Shown here: positions 9,099-17,310 of the stretch, in pieces
How positions within the stretch are numbered: the first letter of the stretch is position 1
Layout: every line of letters begins with the position of its first letter
Source of the DNA: Marispirochaeta sp964554875
GTDB taxonomy: Bacteria > Spirochaetota > Spirochaetia > JC444 > Marispirochaetaceae
NCBI GenBank assembly: GCA_964554875.1
Contig: CAZKQJ010000016.1
Location: 1-64,000, forward strand
DNA: 64,000 nucleotides
Direction of reading: 5' to 3'
Translations under genes and position numbers: made by a program
Notes under the pieces: generated by a model
What the model was told of the DNA's origin: nothing
Databases searched by the model: none
Seen by the model: the letters and a program-made list of their open reading frames with translations, nothing else

Positions 9099-9125
9099 TG
9101 TAAAACTGCCGGAAGAATTAATAAA

Positions 9126-9250
9126 GAAACAAAGATGGACAAGATGGGGAAGATAGAAAAGAGTATGGCCACCGAGGCTCCGAGGACACGGAGTAGCGTT
9201 CAAAACAGATTCTGTATGGTTTTGGAGCAAAGATGTGGACGATGGATAAA
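9126..9250 (+). repeat. dispersed repeat copy upstream of hicBA
   Basis: The stretch contains AACAAAGATGG, GATGGGGAAGAT, then GCCACCGAGGCTCCGAGGAC followed by ACGGAG, and a second degenerate TTTTGGAGCAAAGATG. The block GCCACCGAGGCTCCGAGGAC plus A (9168-9188) recurs without change at 9734-9754 beyond the hicBA genes and in the same orientation. It lies between cysNC and hicB. Confidence 0.75.
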
Positions 9251-9264
9251 GACAGGATGGATAT

Positions 9265-9489
9265 ATGAACTATCGAGTAAGTATTGTATTAGAACAGGAT
9301 GAATCTGGCTATTTTGCGTATTCTCCTGAGCTTCCAGGATGTTATTCACAGGGCGAATCATATGAAGCCGCCGTTGCAAATATAAAGGAAGCAGTGGATC
9401 TGTATATTGAAACTCTGGATCCTGAAGAAAGGATACAGCTGCTTAGTAAACAGATTTCTACCAGTAGTATTGAGGTTTCAATTGCCTAG
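9265..9489 (+). CDS. hicB: HicB-family antitoxin (short form)
   Basis: A 74-residue protein with the HicB partial RNase-H-like fold: YRVSIVLEQDESGYFAYSPE, then LPGCYSQGESYEAAVANIKEAVDLYIE. It has no added DNA-binding domain, so it probably acts by blocking HicA directly. It precedes hicA by 10 bp in one transcript. The pair is enclosed by direct copies of the dispersed repeat (9126 and 9734). Only a weak ribosome site (GGATGG) is visible. Confidence 0.87.
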   Translation: MNYRVSIVLEQDESGYFAYSPELPGCYSQGESYEAAVANIKEAVDLYIETLDPEERIQLLSKQISTSSIEVSIA

Positions 9490-9499
9490 ACAGGAAAGA

Positions 9500-9679
9500 A
9501 TGACAGCTAAAGATGCAGAAAAGCGTCTGCTTAATTCCGGCTTTATTCTACTAAGAACAAAAGGCAGCCACAGGATTTATAAAAGAAAGGATGAACGGAT
9601 AGTTATTCCCTTCCATGGAAAAGAGATATTGCATCCAAAGATTGCTGCGCAAGTTATCTCGCTTACGCAAAGAAACTAA
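9500..9679 (+). CDS. hicA: HicA-family mRNA interferase toxin
   Basis: A small double-stranded-RNA-binding-fold toxin of 59 residues: MTAKDAEKRLLNSGF, then KGSHRIYKR with the catalytic histidine of the GSH motif, then VIPFHGKEILHPK. HicA proteins bind and cleave mRNA and are neutralised by HicB, encoded just upstream. I chose the ATG at 9500 because AGGAAAG stands 5 nt ahead and the family begins at this point. Longer in-frame starts would overlap hicB. Confidence 0.87.
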   Translation: MTAKDAEKRLLNSGFILLRTKGSHRIYKRKDERIVIPFHGKEILHPKIAAQVISLTQRN

Positions 9680-9733
9680 TAAGAGAATCTCCAGAATATT
9701 GAAATATAGCATGAAAAAGCCAAGAGAATTCCT

Positions 9734-9811
9734 GCCACCGAGGCTCCGAGGACATGGTGCCGGACACAGAGCGGGTGAGAAAAGGTTTTGGAACAAAGAT
9801 AGGAAGGATGG
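9734..9811 (+). repeat. dispersed repeat copy downstream of hicBA
   Basis: GCCACCGAGGCTCCGAGGAC plus ATGG, then TTTTGGAACAAAGATAGGAA. It is a direct-orientation partner of the copy at 9126-9250; the 21 bases at 9734-9754 are identical to 9168-9188. Together the two copies bracket the hicBA pair. Confidence 0.75.
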
Positions 9812-10069
9812 AATGATTATCTCCGATTGGTATAGCCTGATTTATCAGTCGTTAAATAAGGGAAAATATCACCGATATTCGAGGTAAACATCAGTGATGT
9901 TTTTAAAAACAGCGACGTTGTTGAGGGTGTTTTACGGTGATATTCGGGTTAATTATCGACGATAAAATTTAAAATGGCGGTGTAAATTTTAATAATTATC
10001 AGTCGATAAACAGGGATCAGCCCGTATGGCCGCTCCCAACACTTTTTTATTATGCTTTTTTTTATATTT
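9812..10069. other. palindrome-rich non-coding stretch
   Basis: No gene is supported between hicA and the HU-like gene (390 bp in all). Visible structure: AATATCACCG (9865-9874) with its inverse CGGTGATATT (9935-9944), AAACATCA/TGATGTTT (9886-9902) meeting around a single G, and a direct repeat TATCAGTCG near 9843 and 9997. The function is unknown; protein-binding sites are more likely than terminators because the inner loop is too small for a hairpin. Confidence 0.4.
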
Positions 10070-10771
10070 TCAGACGATAGTAATCGTTTCCGGGTGCAGG
10101 GAGCTTCTGAGCTGATGGTTGCCTAAGCGGGTGGAGATTTTCAGTGTGTAGCTGCCGGCGGCAAGCTGGGGTACAATCAGTTTTATGTTGTTGTTGCGGT
10201 TTTCTATGAGAAAGCCTGTTTTTACCTCTTCCGCTTCCTGGCTGATCCAGTACACGCCTTCGTCCCCGGCATCGGGATCAATTTTGAGGTTCACCCCGGT
10301 AAGAGAAAGTACCTCCGAAGGCTGTATGTCGGTGGCTGCCGGCCTGTTCATGTTGGCGACATCGTAGACTTTGGGGTGCTTGAGGCTGTAATCGGCAACA
10401 CGTTCGGTGTTCAGGTTATCCACAATTTTGCCGACAAAATCCTTGTTTAGCCTGAAGCCGACTTCGATTTCGTGGTTGTTGGAAGGAAGGGCCGGGTAAA
10501 AATCCTCGGTTTCGCTGGCAAACGACTCGTGAACAGCGGCACGGAATACCCCGAAAGGGGTTTCCACCTTGTAGCCGTCGCTCAGGTATTTGATAAGGGA
10601 TAGTGTAAGCCGTTTAATGGCGAGGTCCGCGTTGTGGCTGCGCAGGGTGGTGCTTTCCTGGATTTCCATAAGAACGCGGTCATAGCGCATTATCGGCTGG
10701 TCGATAACCCTGGGCATGAAGGTTCCGTCGTTTCGCATAGTGTTTGGTACTACCATAAACTTAATAGACAT
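10070..10771 (-). CDS. HU-like DNA-binding domain protein with DUF4469 Ig-like C-terminal domain
   Basis: A 233-residue protein. The first 125 or so residues resemble the HU-like DNA-binding proteins of Bacteroidetes and Treponema (ADLAIKRLTLSLIKYLSDGY, then VETPFGVFRAAVHESF). The remainder matches the DUF4469/Ig-like fold (PSEVLSLTGVNLKIDPD through LIVPQLAAGSYTLKISTRLG). The family's function is not established. A site AAGAGG stands ahead of the ATG, and a 17-codon ORF with a strong ribosome site lies just upstream on the same transcript. The gene is divergent from the glycan locus. Confidence 0.75.
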   Translation of the reverse strand: MSIKFMVVPNTMRNDGTFMPRVIDQPIMRYDRVLMEIQESTTLRSHNADLAIKRLTLSLIKYLSDGYKVETPFGVFRAAVHESFASETEDFYPALPSNNHEIEVGFRLNKDFVGKIVDNLNTERVADYSLKHPKVYDVANMNRPAATDIQPSEVLSLTGVNLKIDPDAGDEGVYWISQEAEEVKTGFLIENRNNNIKLIVPQLAAGSYTLKISTRLGNHQLRSSLHPETITIV

Positions 10772-10803
10772 GTTTTTACCTCTTTTTGTATTATTTGGTT
10801 TAT

Positions 10804-10857
10804 TTATTGGTTGAAAACGGGTCCGGGCTTTTTACGGACCATAGCATGAATGGTCAC
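10804..10857 (-). CDS. short leader ORF, 17 codons
   Basis: Begins with GTG and reads VTIHAMVRKKPGPVFNQ before TAA. It is preceded by the near-perfect ribosome site AAAGGAGGTG, ending 3 nt before the GTG, and followed after 32 bp by the HU-like/DUF4469 gene. Short conserved ORFs are known ahead of HU-like genes in Bacteroides (the so-called smalltalk proteins), but this peptide does not resemble those. It may be a translated leader or a small protein. The evidence is limited to the ribosome site and position. Confidence 0.5.
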   Translation of the reverse strand: MTIHAMVRKKPGPVFNQ

Positions 10858-11099
10858 AGGCACCTCCTTTACTTTTTTAATCGATACTTGTGTATCGGTT
10901 GGTTGGGGAGAGGGGTTGAACGTTTTTTTGAAAGTTGTAAATTGCATAAGGGTAATTTTTAGTTGTTTAAATAACTAACATAAGCAGTTTTCTGTGAGGT
11001 TTCTTTACACTGGTACAGGGTGTCCGGAAACAGAACATCAGTGAGGGTGCTGGATGCAATGTTATGTACGTTGAAAATAAGCAACAATAGAGAGGAACA
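10858..11099. other. divergent intergenic region with inverted repeats
   Basis: This separates the HU-like gene (leftward) from the glycan locus (rightward). CGATAC (10882-10887), TTGT, GTATCG (10892-10897) is a perfect hairpin/operator candidate upstream of the leader ORF. TAGTT/AACTA around TTTAAA (10960-10977) is a second near-palindrome. Promoters for both directions presumably lie here, but I see no convincing -35/-10 pair. Confidence 0.4.
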
Positions 11100-12203
11100 A
11101 TGCATAAAAATGCTACTTTGATAGGTGAACGGATAAATGTAACAAAAACGTGGCTTCCGGACAGGGATAAGCTTGACAGATACATTGATCAGATCTTTGA
11201 AAATGACCGGTTGACCAATAACGGCCCTCTGGTACAGGAACTGACCAGAAGACTTGAGGAGTACCTTGAGGTTGAGAACCTGCTATTGGTAACGAACGGA
11301 ACCTTAGCCTTACAGGTGGCCTATCGAGTTCTGGGTGTAGAAAAAGAGGCGGTTACTACTCCATTCAGCTTTGCTGCGACAACAAGTTCCCTGGTGTGGG
11401 AGCATATAACACCCAGGTTTGCGGATATAGATGGGGATACGTTATGTATTGATCCAAACAAAGTAAATGAAGCCATTACCAATGATACAACAGCGATTGT
11501 ACCTGTACATGTGTTCGGGAATGCTTGTGAGATTGAAGAAATTGATACAATTGCCAGGAAAAGAGGATTAAAGGTAGTTTATGACGCTTCCCATGCATTT
11601 GGGATCAGATATAAAGGGAAATGCGTTCTTAACTATGGTGATGCCTCGACGCTTAGCTTTCATGCAACCAAGCTGTTTCACACAATCGAAGGCGGAGCGA
11701 TCGTATTCAAACGTCGTGAAGATCTGGAGCGAGCCAGGCTGATGATCAACTTCGGAATTGATGGTCCGGATTCAATCAAAGATCTAGGTATCAACGCCAA
11801 AATGAGCGAGTTTCAGGCTGCAATGGGACTTTGTGTATTGGATGATATGAATGAGATTATTGAAAAGCGGAAAGAAGCGTGGGAAAGGTACGAAAATGGC
11901 CTTCCAGATAAGCTTCAGAGACAGCAGTGGTCTGCAGAGAATAGAAATTATAGCTATTACCCTATAGTGTTTGATAATGAAGAAGTTCTTCTTAAAGTCA
12001 AACAACAACTAAATAATATGGATATATTTCCTCGCCGATATTTTTACCCCTCGCTTAATACTGTCCATGCTCTATCTGAGAAATATAAAACTATGGAGAT
12101 TTCGGAAGATGTTTCGAAAAAGATTTTGTGTCTTCCTCTTTTCGCTGGGGTAGAAGATCATACCCAAATAGAAATTATTGGGAATATAAGGGAGCTGCTA
12201 TAG
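11100..12203 (+). CDS. DegT/DnrJ/EryC1/StrS-family PLP aminotransferase
   Basis: A sugar aminotransferase-fold protein of 367 residues. VTNGTLALQVAYRVLG (about 60-75) is the cofactor phosphate region, VYDASHAFG (about 160-168) holds the PLP-contacting Asp, and SFHATKLFHTIEGG (about 181-194) contains the Schiff-base lysine. Such enzymes aminate nucleotide-linked 3- or 4-keto sugars. The gene ends directly at the start of the WbqC-type gene, and it opens the AT-rich part of the glycan locus. It is distinct from the PseC aminotransferase at 27142, so a second amino sugar is probably made. A site GAGAGGAAC precedes the ATG. Confidence 0.9.
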   Translation: MHKNATLIGERINVTKTWLPDRDKLDRYIDQIFENDRLTNNGPLVQELTRRLEEYLEVENLLLVTNGTLALQVAYRVLGVEKEAVTTPFSFAATTSSLVWEHITPRFADIDGDTLCIDPNKVNEAITNDTTAIVPVHVFGNACEIEEIDTIARKRGLKVVYDASHAFGIRYKGKCVLNYGDASTLSFHATKLFHTIEGGAIVFKRREDLERARLMINFGIDGPDSIKDLGINAKMSEFQAAMGLCVLDDMNEIIEKRKEAWERYENGLPDKLQRQQWSAENRNYSYYPIVFDNEEVLLKVKQQLNNMDIFPRRYFYPSLNTVHALSEKYKTMEISEDVSKKILCLPLFAGVEDHTQIEIIGNIRELL

Positions 12204-12917
12204 ATGCGTTTGGCAATAATGCAACCATATTTTTTTCCCTATTTAGGATATTATTCACTATTAGATTATGTAGACAAGTTCATTTTGTTAGATTCTGTCC
12301 AATATAGGCGTAAATCATGGATGAATCGAAATCGAATTCTAAAGCCAAAAAGTGGATGGCAGTACATCAACGTTGGTGCTGTGAAACCTGATTTTGGCGA
12401 ATCTATTGCTGTGATCAAGTTATCTTCTGATCTTTCGTGGAAAAAGAAAGTCCTTGCGCAACTTGCTCATTATAAGAAGATAGCCCCCTATTATTTTGAA
12501 ACAATGGATTTAGTTGAGTCTGTTTTGTTTAGTGATATAAAGTATTTGTCTGATTTAAATAAAAAAACGATTGAAGTAGTGGCAGGATATGTAGGTATAG
12601 CTTGTGATATTATCAAGTACACTGAATCATGTAGGATGATAGACGACAAGGTTAATGGTCCAGATGAATGGGCGTTAGAGATAGCTACAGAGGAAGGTGC
12701 TTTAGAATATGTTAATCCTCCTGGTGGGATGAGCCTTTTTAACCCACAACGCTTTATAGAAAGAGGTATTAAACTGTCGTTTCTGGAAAATAATATATCT
12801 TCTTATAAGCAAAGAAATGACCTATTTGAACCAAGCCTTTCTATTATTGATGTTTTAATGTTCAATTCAGCACAAAAAGTGAAATACCTGGTTAGTGATT
12901 ACAAAGTATTGGGTTAA
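12204..12917 (+). CDS. WbqC-family protein
   Basis: The 237-residue product opens with MRLAIMQPYFFPYLGYY, the hallmark of the WbqC family, and carries SVQYRRKSWMNRNRI shortly after. WbqC-like proteins occur in O-antigen and amino-sugar loci; some are thought to act in modification of an amino sugar, but the reaction is not settled. It abuts the DegT-type aminotransferase gene without a gap, a common pairing that suggests both act on the same sugar. Confidence 0.85.
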   Translation: MRLAIMQPYFFPYLGYYSLLDYVDKFILLDSVQYRRKSWMNRNRILKPKSGWQYINVGAVKPDFGESIAVIKLSSDLSWKKKVLAQLAHYKKIAPYYFETMDLVESVLFSDIKYLSDLNKKTIEVVAGYVGIACDIIKYTESCRMIDDKVNGPDEWALEIATEEGALEYVNPPGGMSLFNPQRFIERGIKLSFLENNISSYKQRNDLFEPSLSIIDVLMFNSAQKVKYLVSDYKVLG

Positions 12918-12955
12918 CTAAGCTAGTTATCGACATATAGGTAGTAATAACAATT

Positions 12956-13645
12956 ATGAACTTACGTAAGTATTGGAAACAATATTGGAATAAAAGCAAT
13001 ATTTTAAAGAAATATAATGAATATCTAAAAGTTGGGCGTTCACGTTATGGTATACCGATTGATGATGATACTTGGAAACGAACATGCGAATATATCGTTA
13101 ATAAATTAGAGCCGAATTCTGAAGACACCTGTCTAGATCTTTGTTGTGGAAATGGTTTGCTTGAGAAGTTTGTAGTCGATTACTTTGGAAAAATTGTCTC
13201 GGTAGATTTTTCTCATAAACTATTAGATAATTTTGTAATTGATAATGAAAAAATAATAAAAATTGAGGCCGATGCTCTATATTTTGATATAAAAAATGAT
13301 ACTTACGATAGTATAGTCCTTTATTTTGCAGCGCAGCATTTTGATGAGATATCACTAATTAATATTGTGGAGCGGTCATATAAAGGACTGCATAAAGGTG
13401 GAAAAATGTTCATTGGTGATATTCCAGATATAAATAAACGATGGGATTTCTATAAAACAAAAGAGAACAGAAATTTTTATTTCAATTCTTTATCAAATAA
13501 TAACCCTCATATTGGTTTCTGGCATGATCCACTTTTTTTTAAATTTTTGGCAAAATATTTAGATTTTTCTACTTTTGAATACTTAGAGCAGCCTGAATAT
13601 CAAATAAATAGTTCATACAGATTTGATGTGGTATTAACAAAATGA
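12956..13645 (+). CDS. class I SAM-dependent methyltransferase
   Basis: A Rossmann-fold methyltransferase of 229 residues. Motif I is CLDLCCGNGLLEKF at about 61-74, an acidic residue at the end of strand 2 follows (VSVDFSHKLL), and the motif-IV region is DSIVLYFAAQHFDEI. The lack of a membrane segment suggests a cytoplasmic enzyme. The substrate is unknown; the position among glycan genes suggests O- or N-methylation of a sugar. The downstream sulfotransferase gene overlaps it by 4 nt (ATGA), so the two are translationally coupled. Confidence 0.85.
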   Translation: MNLRKYWKQYWNKSNILKKYNEYLKVGRSRYGIPIDDDTWKRTCEYIVNKLEPNSEDTCLDLCCGNGLLEKFVVDYFGKIVSVDFSHKLLDNFVIDNEKIIKIEADALYFDIKNDTYDSIVLYFAAQHFDEISLINIVERSYKGLHKGGKMFIGDIPDINKRWDFYKTKENRNFYFNSLSNNNPHIGFWHDPLFFKFLAKYLDFSTFEYLEQPEYQINSSYRFDVVLTK

Positions 13646-14460
13646 AAAAGGCCTTTTCTGTTATTTGGATTAATGGTATGCCAAGAAGTGGTACTAGTTG
13701 GCTAGGACAAATATTTGATAGTCATCCTGATGTTTGCTATCGGCTTTCACCTCTTTTTTCGTACCGATTTAAAAACAGGGTTAACGAAAATGCAACACCA
13801 GATGAATGGAATAATTTGTTTAAACAAGTATATGAAGTGCATGATGAATTCATGGAACAGATGGAAAAGAAAATCGATGGAAGATACCCTACGTTTTCTA
13901 TAAAAACCTCCCCCTCAAAAATTTTAGCAATAAAATCTACTCGATTTCATAATTTAGTTGAAGGAGCTCTGAATAAAATAGAGGATATAAAAATTGTTCA
14001 TATAGTAAGGAATCCTTGTGCTGTAATAAATTCTTGGATTAAGGCACCTAAAGAATTTCCTCCTGATTCTGATATAGAAACAAATTGGAGAACAGGAAAA
14101 AATAGGAAAACTGCTCAAGAAGAATTTTGGGGGTTTGATGATTGGAAAAAATTGTCTTATCTCTATATTTATTTATCTTCAAAATATCCGAAAAAGGTCT
14201 ACATGATTAGATATGAAAAGATCGTAGATAATCCGGAATACGAAATTGAGAAATTATTTAGATGGGTTGGTTTAAATATTCATCCGCAAACAAAACAATT
14301 TCTTATTGATTCTATGATATCTCATATTTCTGATCCTTATGCGGTATTTAAAAAATCTTCTGAAGTGAAAAGTCGTTGGAGAAATGAACTCCCACGATAC
14401 ATTGCTGATGAGATTTATAATGATTTATCAGGAACAGAATTAGAAGAGTTTTTAGATTGA
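13642..14460 (+). CDS. sulfotransferase, PAPS-dependent
   Basis: The 272-residue protein opens with WINGMPRSGTSWLGQIFDSH, in which PRSGTSWL is the 5'-phosphosulfate loop that binds PAPS. IVHIVRNPCAVINSWI at about 114-129 is the 3'-phosphate-binding segment with its Arg. Such cytoplasmic enzymes transfer sulfate to carbohydrates or other acceptors. The donor would come from CysD/CysNC encoded in the same window. This is one of three sulfotransferase genes in the glycan locus (others at 17307 and 22975). The acceptor is unknown. Confidence 0.88.
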   Translation: MKKAFSVIWINGMPRSGTSWLGQIFDSHPDVCYRLSPLFSYRFKNRVNENATPDEWNNLFKQVYEVHDEFMEQMEKKIDGRYPTFSIKTSPSKILAIKSTRFHNLVEGALNKIEDIKIVHIVRNPCAVINSWIKAPKEFPPDSDIETNWRTGKNRKTAQEEFWGFDDWKKLSYLYIYLSSKYPKKVYMIRYEKIVDNPEYEIEKLFRWVGLNIHPQTKQFLIDSMISHISDPYAVFKKSSEVKSRWRNELPRYIADEIYNDLSGTELEEFLD

Positions 14461-14827
14461 TTACCTATATCAATTAAAGAATAATTAGAATAAAATCAAA
14501 AAATTAGTATATAATTTCTGAGCATAAAAAATAACCAGTAATCTTAGTGATATCGTGTCTATTGAATTAGTAGCAACGTGTCGGAACTGATGGAAGCTAA
14601 ATTACTAAGTAAAGGGAAAAATCATTTTTGCTTGAATGTGTTCCATCTAAAGATAGTTGCTTTTATGAATTTAGCATTGTTTTGTTTTTATTAAATGACG
14701 AGATATTTACCAAATGTAATAAACTGCTTGTACTGATATAGTGCTATTGGATGATATAATTTTCATAATAAAGATAAATTAATCAAGAAAATTATTTGTG
14801 ATCCTGGGATATAATGAGGTTATTTCG
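14461..14827 (+). promoter_or_regulatory. non-coding gap with candidate extended -10 promoter
   Basis: 367 bp of AT-rich DNA with no supportable gene, the largest break in the AT-rich part of the locus. TGATATAAT (14752-14760) is an extended -10 hexamer; no good -35 is visible (TACTGA at 14731 is the best, spacer 18). A promoter here would give the flippase and downstream genes their own transcript. Confidence 0.35.
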
Positions 14828-16258
14828 ATGAGTCTTCATAAAAAAACAGCTATCGGAGTAACATGGAACCTGCTCGAACAGTTTGGAAAGCGTGGGGTCA
14901 GTGGTATTGTAACTATTATCCTGGCCCGTTTTCTATCACCGGAAGAATTTGGTCTCATCGCAATGCTAACGGTATTCATACAGATTGCGAATTCTTTGAT
15001 GGAATCCGGATTTTTGCAGGCATTGATTCAGAAAACAGAAGCAGATCAACGCGATTTCTGTACAGTTTTTTATACAAATATAACGTTTGGATTAACAGCA
15101 TATGCAATTTTATATTTTTCGGCCCCGTTAATCTCAACCTTCTACGAAGAGTCTCGTTTAGTATTAATAATACGAATTGTTGGCATTAGCATTGTTGTTA
15201 ATTCTTTTAGGATTATTCAGGAAGCTAAATTAAGCAAAGAATTAAAATTTAAAGAATTAATGATTGCATCGGTACCAGGAGCTTTGCTTTCCGGTGTTGT
15301 TGCGATTGGCTTGGCAGTAATTGGAGCTGGTGTTTGGGCTTTAGTGGCACAAATTATATTGTCCACTCTTTTTACTACGCTCTTTTTATGGTTCTCCACC
15401 GCCTGGAAACCAAGAATTCTATTTAGTGTCTCTTCTTTTAAGAGTCTATTCGGATATGGATCAAAATTATTCTTATCTGGGCTCATTAATATTGTATTTC
15501 AGAACATATTTGTCGTGGTGATTGCGAAAGTTTTCTCTGCCCAGGAAGCAGGTTATTACTTTTTTGCTTATAAAATGCAGCAATTCATAGTATATCAACT
15601 TAACGGGGCCGTACTAAGGGTAACCTTTCCAGCTCTATCTTCAATTCAAAATCAGCAAAATAAGTTAAAGAAAGGATTTCGACAGCTCTTACAAGTATTA
15701 ACTTTTATTATATTTCCAATAGTAATTTTCATTGCCGCGTTGGCTGAACCGATTTTCAAAATATTTCTTTCAAACTCATGGTTACCAGCAGTGCCCTATA
15801 TGCAATTACTTTTAATTGCAGGGATGATAGTTCCACTCCATACGGTTAATCTAAATATTCTGAAAGTAAAAGGAAGATCCGACCTCTTCCTCTATCTTGA
15901 ATTTGTTAAAAAGTTGTTTGTTATTATCGTTCTTATTATAAGTTTGAGGTTTGGAATTTCAGCAATTCTTATTGGTCAGATTATAACATCTTTTATTGGT
16001 TATATTCCGAATAGTTATTTTTCTAATAAATTGATAGGATACAACATGAAGGAACAGGTTAATGATTTATCGTTTTCATTTATTCTTACCTCGTTGATTG
16101 GAGCTGTTACTTTTTCATTGTCAAATATGCTTGATTGGACGGCTACTAATGAACTCTTCGTTTTAAGTCTATTGTCAGTATCTGTTTATTTTTTTGTATC
16201 TTATATTGGAAAAGTACCCGCTTTGGGAACCATTTATAAAATTGTAAAAAGAAATTGA
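14828..16258 (+). CDS. Wzx-like flippase, MOP superfamily (lipopolysaccharide biosynthesis protein)
   Basis: An integral membrane protein of 476 residues with 12 or so hydrophobic segments. It opens MSLHKKTAIGVTWNLLEQFG and continues with GIVTIILARFLSPEEFGLIAML, the characteristic N-terminus of the WzxC/RfbX-type polysaccharide flippases. These move undecaprenyl-linked repeat units to the periplasmic face. The ATG at 14828 is preceded by AGG 8 nt upstream; a GTG at 14798 would add ten residues without family support. An ABC exporter is also encoded at the window start, so two export routes may coexist. Confidence 0.9.
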   Translation: MSLHKKTAIGVTWNLLEQFGKRGVSGIVTIILARFLSPEEFGLIAMLTVFIQIANSLMESGFLQALIQKTEADQRDFCTVFYTNITFGLTAYAILYFSAPLISTFYEESRLVLIIRIVGISIVVNSFRIIQEAKLSKELKFKELMIASVPGALLSGVVAIGLAVIGAGVWALVAQIILSTLFTTLFLWFSTAWKPRILFSVSSFKSLFGYGSKLFLSGLINIVFQNIFVVVIAKVFSAQEAGYYFFAYKMQQFIVYQLNGAVLRVTFPALSSIQNQQNKLKKGFRQLLQVLTFIIFPIVIFIAALAEPIFKIFLSNSWLPAVPYMQLLLIAGMIVPLHTVNLNILKVKGRSDLFLYLEFVKKLFVIIVLIISLRFGISAILIGQIITSFIGYIPNSYFSNKLIGYNMKEQVNDLSFSFILTSLIGAVTFSLSNMLDWTATNELFVLSLLSVSVYFFVSYIGKVPALGTIYKIVKRN

Positions 16259-16365
16259 GTTATGGTTTCGATTGTACGAAAAAGTACCTGTAAGAACTTA
16301 TCCGCTTTAAAAGTTAGTCGATCGCTATCAACTAGTAAAATGCCGGTTCATTTGGAATGATTTAC

Positions 16366-17310
16366 ATGAATACAAAAGCACTATCTCCAATAGGTATAAG
16401 TACGTATAAAAGAACAAACCACATAAAACGCACAATCGAAGCTTTAAAACTCAATTTATTGTCGAAATATAGTAAATTGTACATTTTCTCAGATGCCCCA
16501 AAGAAAGGGGATGAAGAAGAGGTTCACGGATTAAGAAAATATGTTAGAACAATTACAGGATTTGAATCAATTTCGATTATTGAGCGAGAAACTAACAATC
16601 GTACCTACAACAATAGAATGGGACTAAAATATCTATTAGAAGAATATGGGAAGGTAATATGGCTAGAAGAAGATATAATAACCACAGGTGGCTTTCTTAG
16701 TTTCATGAATGATGCACTGAATTACTATAAAGATGATGAAAATATTTTAAGCATAACTGGGTATTGCCCCCCAATAAAAATCAGAAAAATGACCAGAAGC
16801 GATGTATTTGCCTTGCGTAGGTTTAACGCCTGGGGATTTGCAACTTGGGGTTCGAAGTTTGATCCTTATAGCTTTGAAATTGATCCAATTGAGTCAAGAA
16901 AAAAAATGAAGCAATTAAGATTCTTGCATCGTTTGAATGAGAATGGAAAAGATATACCTAGAATGATAAAAAAAGAAATTAGCCATCAAATAGATGCGCT
17001 CGATGTCAAGGTTATGTATTACCAGAATTTTCATGATATGTATACAATTTACCCAGTGCAATCATTGGTTAAAAACATAGGACATGACGGAACAGGTATA
17101 CACTGTGGTAACAGTACAAGATTTGATGTCGATTTATGGACCAAGACGCATAACTTTAGCTTTGAGAAGAATATAAGGCCTGAAAAGAAGATTGTAAAGG
17201 AAAACTATAAATTCCGATCCAATGGGGTAAAAGATATTATAATCGATATTCTAGATTTTTTGAGAATATACAATGTGATAAAAGCTCTTAAGGTCAAAAT
17301 TCTATCATGA
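16366..17310 (+). CDS. glycosyltransferase, GT-A fold, family uncertain
   Basis: A 314-residue protein with an N-terminal PIGISTYKRTNHIKRTIEAL strand-helix typical of nucleotide-sugar transferases. WLEEDIITTGGFLSFMNDAL near 103-122 contains an acidic cluster in the place of the DXD motif (compare GNT-I-like LEDD). RRFNAWGFATWGSKFD follows, reminiscent of the acceptor-site region in this group. I chose the ATG at 16366 because GGA lies 9 nt upstream; the ATG at 16357 directly abuts that GGA. The sugar donor cannot be assigned. The next gene overlaps by 4 nt. Confidence 0.75.
   Translation: MNTKALSPIGISTYKRTNHIKRTIEALKLNLLSKYSKLYIFSDAPKKGDEEEVHGLRKYVRTITGFESISIIERETNNRTYNNRMGLKYLLEEYGKVIWLEEDIITTGGFLSFMNDALNYYKDDENILSITGYCPPIKIRKMTRSDVFALRRFNAWGFATWGSKFDPYSFEIDPIESRKKMKQLRFLHRLNENGKDIPRMIKKEISHQIDALDVKVMYYQNFHDMYTIYPVQSLVKNIGHDGTGIHCGNSTRFDVDLWTKTHNFSFEKNIRPEKKIVKENYKFRSNGVKDIIIDILDFLRIYNVIKALKVKILS

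Noticed and set aside
9865..9944. AATATCACCG/CGGTGATATT as a terminator or replication origin
   Set aside because: The arms are 60 bp apart, no T-run follows, and there are no DnaA-box clusters or dnaA/repA-like genes nearby.
10858..11099. A JUMPstart/ops-type antitermination element ahead of the long glycan locus
   Set aside because: No GGCGGTAGC-like ops core or JUMPstart similarity was seen.
14461..14797. A small gene in the gap before the Wzx-like flippase
   Set aside because: Reading frames are short and lack ribosome sites or protein-like composition; only a possible -10 promoter element is supportable.
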